Notes under the pieces: generated by a model
Database searches by the model: none
What the model was told of the DNA's origin: nothing
The model's input: only the letters and a program-made list of their open reading frames with translations
From: Perlabentimonas gracilis
Lineage (GTDB): Bacteria; Bacteroidota; Bacteroidia; Bacteroidales; Tenuifilaceae
Direction of reading: 5' to 3'
Length of the DNA stretch: 64,000 nucleotides
NCBI RefSeq assembly: GCF_011174675.1
Contig: NZ_JAANIG010000012.1
Location: 34,466-98,465, forward strand
Translations under genes and position numbers: made by a program
Shown here: piece after piece, positions 1-8,945 of the stretch
Layout: every line of letters begins with the position of its first letter
How positions within the stretch are numbered: the stretch's first letter is position 1

Positions 1-517
1 CCAATGGCTCGAACGAAACCTCAAGATCTTTTTCGTAGGGCGTAATAACCACCTTGCCGTGTAATTTTCCCTTGTACTGCTCCAATTCTTGGGCAGAACT
101 GGCATTAACCATAACCACCTCGGCTTTAACAAGCCCGTTTGTACTGCCAGTCCAAGCCTGTGGAACTGCAACAAGAGGTTGGTAGTACGGTTTGGTTTGT
201 GCTATGTAAAATTTCTCCATCTTCCAACCATTTCCAAACTCGCCCCAGGTCTCAACCCTTGCATTCTCAACGCCCATAAATTGCAAACGATTTTTTGCCC
301 ATACCACCGAGTTCAGAAAACCTTGAGTTCCACTTAGGCGAGGGCCTATCCCATCGGTAAGTTCAATGGCCATTTCACGAAGCTCCGATTTTGAAAATGC
401 CTGATCTCTGATTAGCTGAAAATCGGCATACTGGTCAACTTGAGAAATTGATTGTAAAGGAGCGAAAACTACCAGGAAGGAAGCTAATAACAATAATCTT
501 AACCTACTATAAATCAT
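1..517 (-). CDS. M28-family metallopeptidase, N-terminal part (cut by window edge)
   Basis: The minus strand reads open from an ATG at 515-517 to the window edge, giving about 172 residues; the C-terminal part lies outside. The first ~22 residues form a signal peptide (LRLLLLASFLVVFAP core), so the product is exported. The segment LTDGIGPRLSGT, followed by a stretch on residues being one step of a path ('NSVVWAKNRLQFMG'), is typical of the N-terminal region of secreted Bacteroidota M28 aminopeptidases/carboxypeptidases, where a protease-associated insert follows. The zinc ligands would lie beyond the edge, so activity cannot be judged. Family assignment is inferred from this N-terminal signature only. 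Confidence 0.75.
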   Translation of the reverse strand, partial: MIYSRLRLLLLASFLVVFAPLQSISQVDQYADFQLIRDQAFSKSELREMAIELTDGIGPRLSGTQGFLNSVVWAKNRLQFMGVENARVETWGEFGNGWKMEKFYIAQTKPYYQPLVAVPQAWTGSTNGLVKAEVVMVNASSAQELEQYKGKLHGKVVITPYEKDLEVSFEPL

Positions 518-703
518 ATTATAAAGAGTTTAGTGTTTGAAACCATATGTTCAGCATCTATACCCTTTGAGACACTATTCTGCAGCAACAGTTTAATGCA
601 CAGTAATTCTTCATCAATTATATTTTGCGATAATGGAAATATTGCTGTATTTTCACAATGCTAAAGCACGTATTTAGGGAACCATCTAATAAAAACCGTG
701 GTT

Positions 704-3031
704 ATGAAAATTCGAATGAAGATTCGCAGCAAGCTAATGCTTTCCGTTTTACTTGTCACTTCAATTACATTTGCACTATCCGTTGGTTATCTTATTTTTA
801 AACTTCAGGACATTTCTCTAAGAGAATCGTTTGAAAAGGCAGATTTAAGTGCTAAGGAAAGTGCAAATCTGGTTCGCACCCACCTTAACCACGATATGGA
901 CATCTCTAGGGCTATGGCTCACTCAATGCATAATTTTAGGGAATTTCCAAAAGATGATCTCATAGCCTACTTCAAAGAGATGATTTATGGAATTGCCTAT
1001 AAAAACCCTGATATTTTATCGGTTTGGGGTAGTTGGGAGTTGAATGCCTTAGACAGCAATTACGCTAAGCCATATGGACGCCATCGATTTACGTACTATC
1101 GAGAGAATGGTGTACTGAAGTACCAGGAGGCAATTCTAAACCTCGAAGGCGACGATATAGGTAGTGGTTACCACAACATCAAGCTATCGAAGCAAGAAAC
1201 TATGATTGACCCCTACTGGTTTAGCTACACCGACGATAGCGAACAACTCCTTGAAGCAAGCACAGCTGTTCCACTTATGGAAGACGGAGAATTCCGAGGC
1301 CTTTTTGGTATGGATATCGTATTGAATAGCTACCAGAATATTACTACCTCAATTCACCCCTTTGAGGGGAGTTATTCCATTATGCTTTCCAATAATGGCA
1401 CCATTGTAGGCCACCCCAACGAGGATCTACTGGGCGAGTCATTTGCTAAACATTTTAGTGAGATCAATACACATAACAACGTGCTAAGCAATGTTTTGAA
1501 AGGAAATAACTTTTCGTTTAGCATGGTTGACTCTCTGAGTGGCGAGGAGTACTACGCAACCTTTGCAGCTATTCCCATTGGGCAGTCAAGCACTCCCTGG
1601 TCGTTTGGAATTGTAGTTCCTGTTAGCACCTTGCTAAAGGAGGCTTCTAGCATAACACAAAATTCGCTATGGCTAAGCTTTATTGGAATCATTGTTCTAG
1701 GCTTAATTGTTTGGTTATTAGCATACAACATTACACGGCCACTTGTAAATGCCAAAGATGTGCTAGGTGAGTTAGCAATGGGAAAGATTGACGAACAGAA
1801 GAAGATTAGTTTAAAAACTGGTGATGAGATTGAAGATATAAGCATTTCGATAAATACATTGATTGATGGATTGTCGAAAACCGCTCACTTTGCTCGTGAA
1901 ATTGGCAAGGGAAACCTAAACGAAACCTATACGAAGCTTAGCGATGGCGACGTACTTGGCGACTCGCTGCTGGGTATGAGAAAAAGCCTTATCCAGGCCA
2001 AAGAGCAGGAAGATATACGAAAGGTTGAGGACGAAAAAATTAACTGGGCAACAAAGGGGATGGCTCATTTTGCTGAGATCCTCAGACAAAACAACGATAA
2101 TATGGAGGAGTTCTCGTTCCAGATCATTAGCAGCCTCGTGAAATATGTAGGGGCTAATCTGGGGGGGCTATTCCTTTACAACGAAGACAACGCTAAAGAC
2201 CCACATTTCAATCTAGTTGCATCATACGCCTACGAACGAAGAAAGTTTGATGAGCAACGCATTGAAATTGGAGAGGGATTGATTGGACGGTGTGCACAAG
2301 AAAAAGAAACCATATTCATGACCGAGCTACCCAGCGATTACATAAAAATTGCCTCGGGACTCGGCTACGATAATCCAACCTGCCTACTAATTGTGCCTCT
2401 GAAAATTAACGAAATGGTTTATGGAGTAATTGAGCTTGCCAGCTTGGAGGTTTTCGATAGGCACATTATAAGCTTTGTTGAAAAGGTTGGCGAAAGCATT
2501 GCGGCTACCATAACAACCGTTAAAATCAACCTTAAAACGATCAAGCTGCTTGAAGAGTCCCGAATAAAATCGGAGGAGTTGGCCTCGCAGGAGGAAGAGA
2601 TGCGACAGAATATGGAGGAATTGCAAGCAACCCAGGAAGAATCGGCCAGAAAGAGCGCTGAGACCGATAGCCTAATCAATGCGCTAAATGTATCGAGCTT
2701 TGTAATAGAGTACGACACAAAAGGCGTGGTTATTAGCGTAAACGATGAGTACTTAAGGCTAACAAACCAAACATCGGATCAGCTTGTTGGTACACATCAT
2801 TCCGATAATCTGCTGCTGGATGAAGACCAGCTGAAGAAATACAACCAATTTTGGACAGATTTAAATAACGGAATAATAAAGAAGGAAACGAGCCAGCTAC
2901 AGCTTGGCGATAAGATTTACACCTTTATTGAAACCTACTCTCCTATTTATGACGAAAACCGTAAGGTGGTGAAAATCTTGAAAATTGCCCACAACATTAC
3001 TGATTTTATCGCTGAAGATAAAATAAAGTAA
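704..3031 (+). CDS. Membrane sensor: dCache - HAMP - GAF - PAS, no output domain
   Basis: About 775 residues. A transmembrane helix at ~12-32 is followed by a large extracytoplasmic region that looks like a double-Cache ligand-binding domain (~35-315), a second helix (~320-343), a HAMP linker, a cytoplasmic GAF domain (~470-605), a short Glu/Gln-rich coiled coil containing EEEMRQNMEELQATQEE, and a C-terminal PAS domain (~655-775). The coiled coil plus PAS is the usual lead-in to a histidine kinase, cyclase or methyl-accepting domain, but the protein stops after the PAS fold with no H-box, HATPase, GGDEF or MCP signature. An in-frame GTG six bases upstream is possible; the ATG at 704 is preferred. 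A terminator follows directly, so it is transcribed alone. It probably signals through a partner protein. Confidence 0.85.
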   Translation: MKIRMKIRSKLMLSVLLVTSITFALSVGYLIFKLQDISLRESFEKADLSAKESANLVRTHLNHDMDISRAMAHSMHNFREFPKDDLIAYFKEMIYGIAYKNPDILSVWGSWELNALDSNYAKPYGRHRFTYYRENGVLKYQEAILNLEGDDIGSGYHNIKLSKQETMIDPYWFSYTDDSEQLLEASTAVPLMEDGEFRGLFGMDIVLNSYQNITTSIHPFEGSYSIMLSNNGTIVGHPNEDLLGESFAKHFSEINTHNNVLSNVLKGNNFSFSMVDSLSGEEYYATFAAIPIGQSSTPWSFGIVVPVSTLLKEASSITQNSLWLSFIGIIVLGLIVWLLAYNITRPLVNAKDVLGELAMGKIDEQKKISLKTGDEIEDISISINTLIDGLSKTAHFAREIGKGNLNETYTKLSDGDVLGDSLLGMRKSLIQAKEQEDIRKVEDEKINWATKGMAHFAEILRQNNDNMEEFSFQIISSLVKYVGANLGGLFLYNEDNAKDPHFNLVASYAYERRKFDEQRIEIGEGLIGRCAQEKETIFMTELPSDYIKIASGLGYDNPTCLLIVPLKINEMVYGVIELASLEVFDRHIISFVEKVGESIAATITTVKINLKTIKLLEESRIKSEELASQEEEMRQNMEELQATQEESARKSAETDSLINALNVSSFVIEYDTKGVVISVNDEYLRLTNQTSDQLVGTHHSDNLLLDEDQLKKYNQFWTDLNNGIIKKETSQLQLGDKIYTFIETYSPIYDENRKVVKILKIAHNITDFIAEDKIK

Positions 3032-3059
3032 TAAACTGCTAAATAATACTTTATGACAT

Positions 3060-3088
3060 AAAGAAAAGGGGCAAAGCCCCTTTTCTTT
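3060..3088. terminator. Bidirectional terminator between the sensor and the DUF6588 gene
   Basis: A 13-bp inverted repeat (AAAGAAAAGGGGC / GCCCCTTTTCTTT) with a 3-base loop sits between two convergent genes. The A-rich left arm and T-rich right arm allow termination from both sides. Confidence 0.85.
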
Positions 3089-3107
3089 GTTTAGAAAAAA
3101 CTAATTA

Positions 3108-4145
3108 CTACCTAAAGCTTATACCAATACCACCAGAGTACAAAGCATATTCACCAATGGTGTAATCGGCATGTATTGAAATAACCCCTAACCGTATGCG
3201 AGCGCCTACATTGGCACTAAATGAGTTTTTTGGGAAATCGAGCAATAGTGGATCTGTGTATACATCCGATGCACTAAATGGAGCTACGCCTATAGCATAG
3301 TTCCCCTCTAGACCTAAGCTTGTAACCGCATGGCTATAGCCTAAGCCAGCATAAACAGAGATAAATGGGATGGTTTTACCAACAAGGATACGACCCGTAA
3401 AACCCGATGCCCTAAGGAACATCTTCTGATCAGCAAAATCGGCCTGAGTATAGCCAGTGGGCATTTCCTGAGGAACGTAACTAATATCGTACTCGTAATT
3501 GAAGTTTGTATAGCCCACCATTAACGAAAGATCAATGGGTACATGCTTGAGGCCAGGTATAAAATCTTTAAATTGATTTTTAGCACCTATCCCCCAAAGG
3601 TTAACCCTACCGTACTTACCCAAATCTACTGGAGGTAGGAACCTAACCGTCACCTCTGTACTAAATGGTAGCCCTACACCTGCCTGTACAAAGGGTATTG
3701 GCATGAGAGGGAGTCCTGCGCCTTGAGGTAAATCAAACTCAATATCTTCACCCTCAACCTCAAACATTACAGTTGGGCCTGCAGTAGCTTCACCTGCAAT
3801 GGTAGGTGCTAGGTTATTCTGTGGATTTTTTAGCTGCAGAGTTTGCAGACCAAGTGCCGAAACGTCAAAAGTTCTAGCACTAACTGGTGCAACAGCAGCA
3901 CTGGTTGTTAAAGTAAGATTAAAACCTAGCACTTTGTGGGGACGAGCTGCCTGGTACCACCCTCCGTTGAGTGCAGTTCCAAACATATTGCCAAAAGGTT
4001 CGAGGTAAGCGGTTCCCAGCTTCTCGGCATCATCCAATCCTCCCTTCAGGATTTGTGCAATCTGATCTTGAGCAATAGATACTTGCAGTAAACCGAGGGT
4101 TAAGGCTAGGGTAACCACAAGCTTTTTAAATGGTCTTGTTTTCAT
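3108..4145 (-). CDS. DUF6588 family exported protein
   Basis: 345 residues with a clear signal peptide (residues 1-25, ending SIAQ). The mature start (QILKGG..DAEKLGTAYLEPFGNMFGTALN, here abbreviated) followed by a '..GWY..A.PHKVLGFNLTL' segment matches my memory of the Bacteroidota DUF6588 family. Alternating hydrophobic strands rich in Gly/Tyr/Phe and a terminal aromatic-Arg residue (GISFR) suggest an outer-membrane beta-barrel or periplasmic beta protein. Function is unknown. It stands alone, with convergent neighbours downstream and the divergent rarA upstream. Confidence 0.75.
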   Translation of the reverse strand: MKTRPFKKLVVTLALTLGLLQVSIAQDQIAQILKGGLDDAEKLGTAYLEPFGNMFGTALNGGWYQAARPHKVLGFNLTLTTSAAVAPVSARTFDVSALGLQTLQLKNPQNNLAPTIAGEATAGPTVMFEVEGEDIEFDLPQGAGLPLMPIPFVQAGVGLPFSTEVTVRFLPPVDLGKYGRVNLWGIGAKNQFKDFIPGLKHVPIDLSLMVGYTNFNYEYDISYVPQEMPTGYTQADFADQKMFLRASGFTGRILVGKTIPFISVYAGLGYSHAVTSLGLEGNYAIGVAPFSASDVYTDPLLLDFPKNSFSANVGARIRLGVISIHADYTIGEYALYSGGIGISFR

Positions 4146-4301
4146 ATCTGTTCAGGTTTGGTTAGACTTGCAATTGTTAACAATAGTTAAAAACAAAAAC
4201 TATGCAACTTTAGTTTAGTAATATACTTTAATTTATGGATTAAATAAGGCTTTACTGCAAATTAGTTTTACAATATGACGAAATTAAGCCGCAAACATTC
4301 A

Positions 4302-4309
4302 TAAATTTG
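4302..4309 (+). promoter_or_regulatory. Bacteroidota -7 element of the rarA promoter
   Basis: TAAATTTG matches the Bacteroidota -7 consensus TAnnTTTG. Transcription would begin about 6-8 nt later, roughly 10 nt before the ATG at 4325. This supports that ATG over the in-frame TTG at 4307. No clear -33 TTTG is seen. Confidence 0.6.
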
Positions 4310-4324
4310 CACAAACAAAACATC

Positions 4325-5599
4325 ATGAGTAACATACCATTAGCAGAACGCTTAAGACCCAAAACGTTAGACGAATATATAGGACAGTCGCATTTGGTTG
4401 GTAAGGGAAATATTATCCGACGGATGATAGAATCGGGCAATATCTCATCATTTATTCTATGGGGGCCTCCAGGTGTTGGTAAAACTACGCTTGCCAAAAT
4501 TCTAGCCAACGAGCTTAACAGGCCTTTCCATACCCTGAGCGCGGTAAACTCTGGTGTAAAAGATGTGAGAGAAGTGATAGAAAAAGCCCGCTCTCAGCGA
4601 TTTTTTAATCACCCCTCGCCTATCCTGTTTATAGATGAAATCCACAGGTTTAGCAAATCGCAACAGGACTCGCTACTTGGAGCTGTTGAGGAGGGTGTTG
4701 TTACACTAATTGGTGCCACAACCGAGAATCCCTCCTTTGAGGTTATTGCCCCTCTACTCTCACGATGCCAAGTTTACGTCCTTAAATCGTTGGAAAAAAC
4801 CGACTTGGAGCTACTGCTCAACCGGGCACTTACGTTGGACTTTGAGTACAAGCAGCTTGAAGTAAAGGTTGAAGAAACCGAAGCGCTTTTTCGGTATTCA
4901 GGTGGCGATGCTCGTAAGCTGCTTAATATCCTAGAGATAGTAATTGGCTCACAGGAAACCGATGAGAAGCAGATAAACAATACAATTGTCACCGAAAAGC
5001 TGCAGGAGAATATTGCACGGTACGATAAAAGCGGAGAGCAGCACTACGATATAATATCAGCCTTCATTAAGTCAATTAGAGGGAGTGATCCCAATGCTGC
5101 TGTATACTGGCTTGCCAGAATGATTGAGGGCGGTGAGGATCCAAAATTCATTGCCCGGCGGTTGTTGATACTGGCGTCGGAAGACATTGGTTTGGCAAAC
5201 CCAAATGCTCTGCTCCTGGCCACCAGCTGTTTCCAAGCCGTATCGATGGTGGGGTGGCCCGAGTCGAGAATTATCCTTTCCGAAACGGCTATATACCTGG
5301 CCACAAGCCCTAAGAGCAACTCGGCCTACATGGCAATAAACGATGCCCAAACCATAGTGAAAGAAACTGGCGACCTTTCAGTGCCTCTTCACATAAGGAA
5401 TGCGCCTACCAAGCTCATGAAAGAGTTAGGTTACGGCAACAATTACAAGTACGCCCATAGCTACGATGGAAACTTTATTGACCAGGAATTTCTGCCCGAT
5501 GAGATCTCAGGTAGAACAATTTACACCCCTCAGGATAATGCTAAAGAGAAAGAAATAGCCTTAAGGCTAAAGCACCAATGGGGCGATAAGTATAAATAG
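4325..5599 (+). CDS. rarA: Replication-associated recombination protein A (RarA/MgsA AAA+ ATPase)
   Basis: 424 residues, normal family length. Near the N-terminus is the RarA segment LAERLRPKTLDEYIGQSHLV. Walker A is GPPGVGKTT (residues 47-55), Walker B ILFIDEIHRF (~95-104), followed by sensor 1 LIGATTENPSF and the RarA C-terminal region with SDPNAAVYWLARM and ASEDIGLANP. RarA is a clamp-loader-like ATPase acting at stalled replication forks, conserved across bacteria. ATG 4325 is chosen because a promoter element lies immediately upstream. kdsA follows 33 nt downstream on the same strand and may be cotranscribed. Confidence 0.97.
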   Translation: MSNIPLAERLRPKTLDEYIGQSHLVGKGNIIRRMIESGNISSFILWGPPGVGKTTLAKILANELNRPFHTLSAVNSGVKDVREVIEKARSQRFFNHPSPILFIDEIHRFSKSQQDSLLGAVEEGVVTLIGATTENPSFEVIAPLLSRCQVYVLKSLEKTDLELLLNRALTLDFEYKQLEVKVEETEALFRYSGGDARKLLNILEIVIGSQETDEKQINNTIVTEKLQENIARYDKSGEQHYDIISAFIKSIRGSDPNAAVYWLARMIEGGEDPKFIARRLLILASEDIGLANPNALLLATSCFQAVSMVGWPESRIILSETAIYLATSPKSNSAYMAINDAQTIVKETGDLSVPLHIRNAPTKLMKELGYGNNYKYAHSYDGNFIDQEFLPDEISGRTIYTPQDNAKEKEIALRLKHQWGDKYK

Positions 5600-5632
5600 T
5601 TTGCACAAGTATCATATTCTAAAATTCTTAAT

Positions 5633-6454
5633 GTGAGCTCATTATCACGCCAAGAAGTATATAACACAACTTCAGATACCTTCTTTCTAATGGCGGGTCC
5701 CTGTGTGGTTGAGAGCGAAGATACGACTCGTCGAATTGCAGGAGAGCTAAAGGAAGTATGTTGTAAACACTCTATTCCACTGATCTTTAAAGCCTCGTAC
5801 CGTAAAGCTAATCGAACAAGGTTCGATTCTTTTGCTGGAATTGGGGATGAGCTTGCTCTCGAAATTCTTGCCAGAATTGGACAGGATTACAACGTGCCCA
5901 TAATGACAGACATACACACTCCACACGAAGCAGAAAGGGCTAAACAATATGTTGATATTTTACAGATACCAGCTTTCTTATGCCGACAGACAGACCTGCT
6001 TCTGGCTGCCGGCGATACAGGATTACCCGTTAATATTAAGAAGGGGCAGTTTGTATCGCCAGAAACAATGCGACACGTAATTCAAAAGGTTATAGAAACA
6101 GGGAATACAAATGTTATAATAACCGAAAGGGGAACCACTTTTGGCTATAACGATTTGGTAGTTGATTTTAGAGGAATTCCAACTATGAGATCGTTTGGTT
6201 ACCCAGTGGTTGTAGATCTTACCCACTCACTCCAAAAGCCCAATCAATCGAGTGGCGTAACGGGAGGAGATCCCCAGCTTATTGAGACAATGGGAAAAGC
6301 AGCCATTGCTGTTGGTACCGATGGTATTTTCATTGAGACTCACCCCAATCCGAGCGAAGCGCTTTCTGATGGCAAAAGTATGCTTCAATTAAACGTAATG
6401 GAACCCTTACTAACCAAATTGTTAAGGATAAGGCAAGCTGTTAGTGAACATTGA
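5633..6454 (+). CDS. kdsA: 2-dehydro-3-deoxyphosphooctonate aldolase (KDO-8-P synthase)
   Basis: 273 residues. KdsA condenses phosphoenolpyruvate with arabinose-5-phosphate to KDO-8-phosphate in the cytoplasm, the committed step for the LPS inner core sugar KDO. Diagnostic motifs are FFLMAGPCVVES near the N-terminus, FKASYRKANRTR, MTDIH, IPAFLCRQTDLL, NIKKGQFVSP, and the closing IETHPNPSEALSDG. The start is GTG at 5633: the overlapping ATG at 5631 runs straight into TGA and no other ATG precedes the conserved domain. The last 14 bases overlap the 3' end of the convergent hybrid kinase gene. Presence of KdsA supports an LPS-bearing organism. Confidence 0.96.
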   Translation: MSSLSRQEVYNTTSDTFFLMAGPCVVESEDTTRRIAGELKEVCCKHSIPLIFKASYRKANRTRFDSFAGIGDELALEILARIGQDYNVPIMTDIHTPHEAERAKQYVDILQIPAFLCRQTDLLLAAGDTGLPVNIKKGQFVSPETMRHVIQKVIETGNTNVIITERGTTFGYNDLVVDFRGIPTMRSFGYPVVVDLTHSLQKPNQSSGVTGGDPQLIETMGKAAIAVGTDGIFIETHPNPSEALSDGKSMLQLNVMEPLLTKLLRIRQAVSEH

Positions 6455-8000
6455 GTTTGCTATTCTGTAGCTGAATATCAATTTTTTCGAGAAGGAGCTG
6501 AGTGTTTATGGGCTTCGATATGTAATCGTTACAACCAGCTTCTATGCACTTAATATTATCGTTTGGCATCGCGTAAGCTGTTTGAGCAATAATTTTAATG
6601 GAGGGGTTTTGCCTTTTAATAATTGATGTTGCTTCGTAGCCATCCATCACGGGCATTTGGATATCCATTAAAATCATATCAACATTGGAATTATTATGGC
6701 AATACGATACAACCTCTTCGCCGTTGCGTGCCCAAATAATATAGGCTTTAGTTTTCTCCAGCATAGCCCTAAGGAACTTGTAGTTCGTTTCGGCATCCTC
6801 GGCAATCATAATGGTTTTGCCTTCCCAATTGTAGTTTTTATCGGCTGGAGTAAACACCTTCACAGCATTCTCGCGCTCGTAAACAGTAGCGTAAGGCAGA
6901 GTAAAATAGAAGGTTGACCCCTTGCCTGTCTCCGACTCTACCCAGATATCGCCCCCAAGCAAGTCAACAATATGTTTGCTTATAAAAAGTCCAATGCCTG
7001 TGCCGCCATACTTTCGAGTTGACCCCTCCTCAATCTGCCTGAAACGCTCAAAGATGATGTCAACCTTCTCCTTGGGAATACCAATCCCTGTGTCGCGAAC
7101 GAAAAACTCGATATGTTTCTTCTCCTTGTTATTAACGTATCCAAACTCAACGGCTCCTTTGTCGGTAAATTTAATGGCATTACCAATTAAATTGGACAGC
7201 ACCTGACGTAGTCGTTGCTCATCGGTAAAAAGGAGGTTATTCTCATCGTCGTTAAGGTTTAGCAGGCGCAATGTGAGGTGTTCCTTCTCCTGCTTAAACT
7301 TGGCCTCGTTGAAAAAGGTGTATAAATCGAAGAATAAATCATCGATATTAACATCGGACTTGTTAAAGGCAAGCTGACCAGCCTCAATCTTCGATATATC
7401 CATTATGTCGTCGATAAGGTTTACCAGCATTGCGCCGTTGTGGCATACAATATCGAGATATCTGTGCTGCATCTCCCCATCAAGCTCATCATCTTTAAGT
7501 AGTTGGGCAAAGCCAAGGATACCATTCATGGGTGTTCTGATCTCATGGCTCATATTCGCCAAAAAGTTAGACTTTAGCATATCGGCCTCTTCAGCTATTC
7601 TCTTCGCCTCTACTATATCTTTTTTGGCTTTCTCGAGCTCCACTAGGTTCATTGCATTCACCTTAAACAGATGATTGTATTCGGCCTGGCTGCTCTCAAG
7701 ATCCTTTTTAAGCTGCTGTATTTGATCAACAAGAAAATCCTTTCCCTTATCAAGTTGCTGCAACTCTGCCGTTAGCTGCTTACTCCTTCTAATATTCAAA
7801 AACAGTAGCACAACAGCAACAGCTAGTGCTATAATTAATATGGCAATCATCAGAAGATAAATGGTACTACTCGAGGGAGTTGCAAGCAAGAATATTGACA
7901 TAGACGACAGGCGATTAGGTGCATATGTAGCACTAGGCAAAAACACCTCTCCTTGGTTTTGGTAGGTGATAAAGCATCCTATATGGCTTGTCCTGTACAT
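6441..8000 (-). CDS. Hybrid histidine kinase with C-terminal receiver domain
   Basis: 519 residues. One transmembrane helix (~47-69), a coiled-coil linker (~70-145), HisKA with the phospho-acceptor in SHEIRTPMNG (His152), a HATPase domain (~260-375; DTGIGIPKEKVD and GGTGIGLFISKHIV), then a receiver domain (~395-510) with the phospho-Asp in MDIQMPVMDG (~443) and the conserved KPI near the end. There is no recognisable extracytoplasmic sensor domain, so the input may come from a partner or from the membrane. A well-formed promoter 47 nt upstream supports the first ATG; an internal ATG at MSIFLL is the alternative. The stop overlaps kdsA by 14 bp in convergent orientation. Confidence 0.93.
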   Translation of the reverse strand: MYRTSHIGCFITYQNQGEVFLPSATYAPNRLSSMSIFLLATPSSSTIYLLMIAILIIALAVAVVLLFLNIRRSKQLTAELQQLDKGKDFLVDQIQQLKKDLESSQAEYNHLFKVNAMNLVELEKAKKDIVEAKRIAEEADMLKSNFLANMSHEIRTPMNGILGFAQLLKDDELDGEMQHRYLDIVCHNGAMLVNLIDDIMDISKIEAGQLAFNKSDVNIDDLFFDLYTFFNEAKFKQEKEHLTLRLLNLNDDENNLLFTDEQRLRQVLSNLIGNAIKFTDKGAVEFGYVNNKEKKHIEFFVRDTGIGIPKEKVDIIFERFRQIEEGSTRKYGGTGIGLFISKHIVDLLGGDIWVESETGKGSTFYFTLPYATVYERENAVKVFTPADKNYNWEGKTIMIAEDAETNYKFLRAMLEKTKAYIIWARNGEEVVSYCHNNSNVDMILMDIQMPVMDGYEATSIIKRQNPSIKIIAQTAYAMPNDNIKCIEAGCNDYISKPINTQLLLEKIDIQLQNSKLNVH

Positions 8001-8046
8001 TTTAGCTCAACAGCAATTCTTTTGTCTTAAAACAGTTAGCTTTTAT

Positions 8047-8076
8047 CAAAGATAAAAAAAATTAAATTATAACAAA
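8047..8076 (-). promoter_or_regulatory. Promoter of the hybrid histidine kinase gene
   Basis: On the minus strand TTTG (8073-8076) is followed after 18 nt by TATCTTTG (8047-8054), matching Bacteroidota -33 and -7 elements. The predicted 5' leader is about 40 nt to the ATG at 8000. Confidence 0.7.
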
Positions 8077-8124
8077 GGTTCAACATAAATCTTAACTGTA
8101 TGATGATAACCATAAGACACAAAA

Positions 8125-8152
8125 AAAGGGTTGATAGTTTAATCAACCCTTT
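8125..8152 (-). terminator. Terminator after the beta-barrel gene
   Basis: An 11-bp stem (AAAGGGTTGAT / ATCAACCCTTT) with a 6-base loop, followed on the minus strand by a run of T. It sits 16 nt after the stop of the gene at 8168. Confidence 0.85.
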
Positions 8153-8167
8153 GGTAACCTATTTGGT

Positions 8168-8848
8168 CTAGAAGAATATTCCCAAGCTAAATATCCACTG
8201 GGGGTTACGCTGGTCTAAGCTAAAGTTCCTGGTCCCTATTGTTAGCTCATCGCCGAGTTTACTCAAATTGCCCTCGTACTTAATATCAAACGTGGCAAAC
8301 TTAAAAATATCGAGGCCAACACCAACCTGATAGCCAAAAACAGCATTCTTTATGGAGTTGTCAACGGTAGAGTTCTCTCCAACAAAATCGGCCATCTGGT
8401 CTCTCAAACCGTCCTTCTCGCTAAGGGTAAAGGTGGCAACGGGTCCCAAAAAAACCTTGGCTGGGCCAAACTTATAACCTGCCATTACTGGAATATCTAG
8501 CCTATTAAACTTTTGCTCAACTATTGCATTGTAAGCGCTTTGCGCATTTTCCTGGTCGGTAATAACGAAATTTCCCTTAGCCTGTGTAAATAGCACCTCT
8601 GGCTGGATAAAAACACCCATAAGCTGAATACGACTAAAAAGGCCGAAATGAAGCCCGAATTCAGAATCGCCTTGCTCAAGTAAAAAGGTTTTGGCACCGT
8701 CTACCGTGCTAACATCATCCAGCGTGGTTTTGTCAATTTTCATGGTTGATGAGTTAAGACCACCCTTAACCCCAAAGCGAATGAACTGAGCGTTGGCAAC
8801 ACCTACAATCATAAATGCTGCGATAAATAGTAGTGATAATCGTTTCAT
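8168..8848 (-). CDS. Outer-membrane beta-barrel protein (PorT/OMP_b-brl-like)
   Basis: 226 residues with a signal peptide (1-20, ending VANAQ). After it comes FIRFGVKGGLNSS, the usual first strand of the 8-stranded 'outer membrane beta-barrel protein' family of Bacteroidota. Later strands (FGLFSRIQLMGVFIQPEVLF, RLDIPVMAGYKFG, AVFGYQVGVGLDI) alternate in the barrel manner and the protein ends in an aromatic residue (SLGIFF), as expected for BAM recognition. It has its own terminator. The substrate or role is not evident. Confidence 0.85.
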   Translation of the reverse strand: MKRLSLLFIAAFMIVGVANAQFIRFGVKGGLNSSTMKIDKTTLDDVSTVDGAKTFLLEQGDSEFGLHFGLFSRIQLMGVFIQPEVLFTQAKGNFVITDQENAQSAYNAIVEQKFNRLDIPVMAGYKFGPAKVFLGPVATFTLSEKDGLRDQMADFVGENSTVDNSIKNAVFGYQVGVGLDIFKFATFDIKYEGNLSKLGDELTIGTRNFSLDQRNPQWIFSLGIFF

Positions 8849-8945
8849 AATTTGACTATTAAATTAAACAATATGGAAACCTAAGTTATTTACTGTTGAA
8901 CACTTATGAGACCTACCAAACATCGTGCCCAAAACAGCTCTAGTA

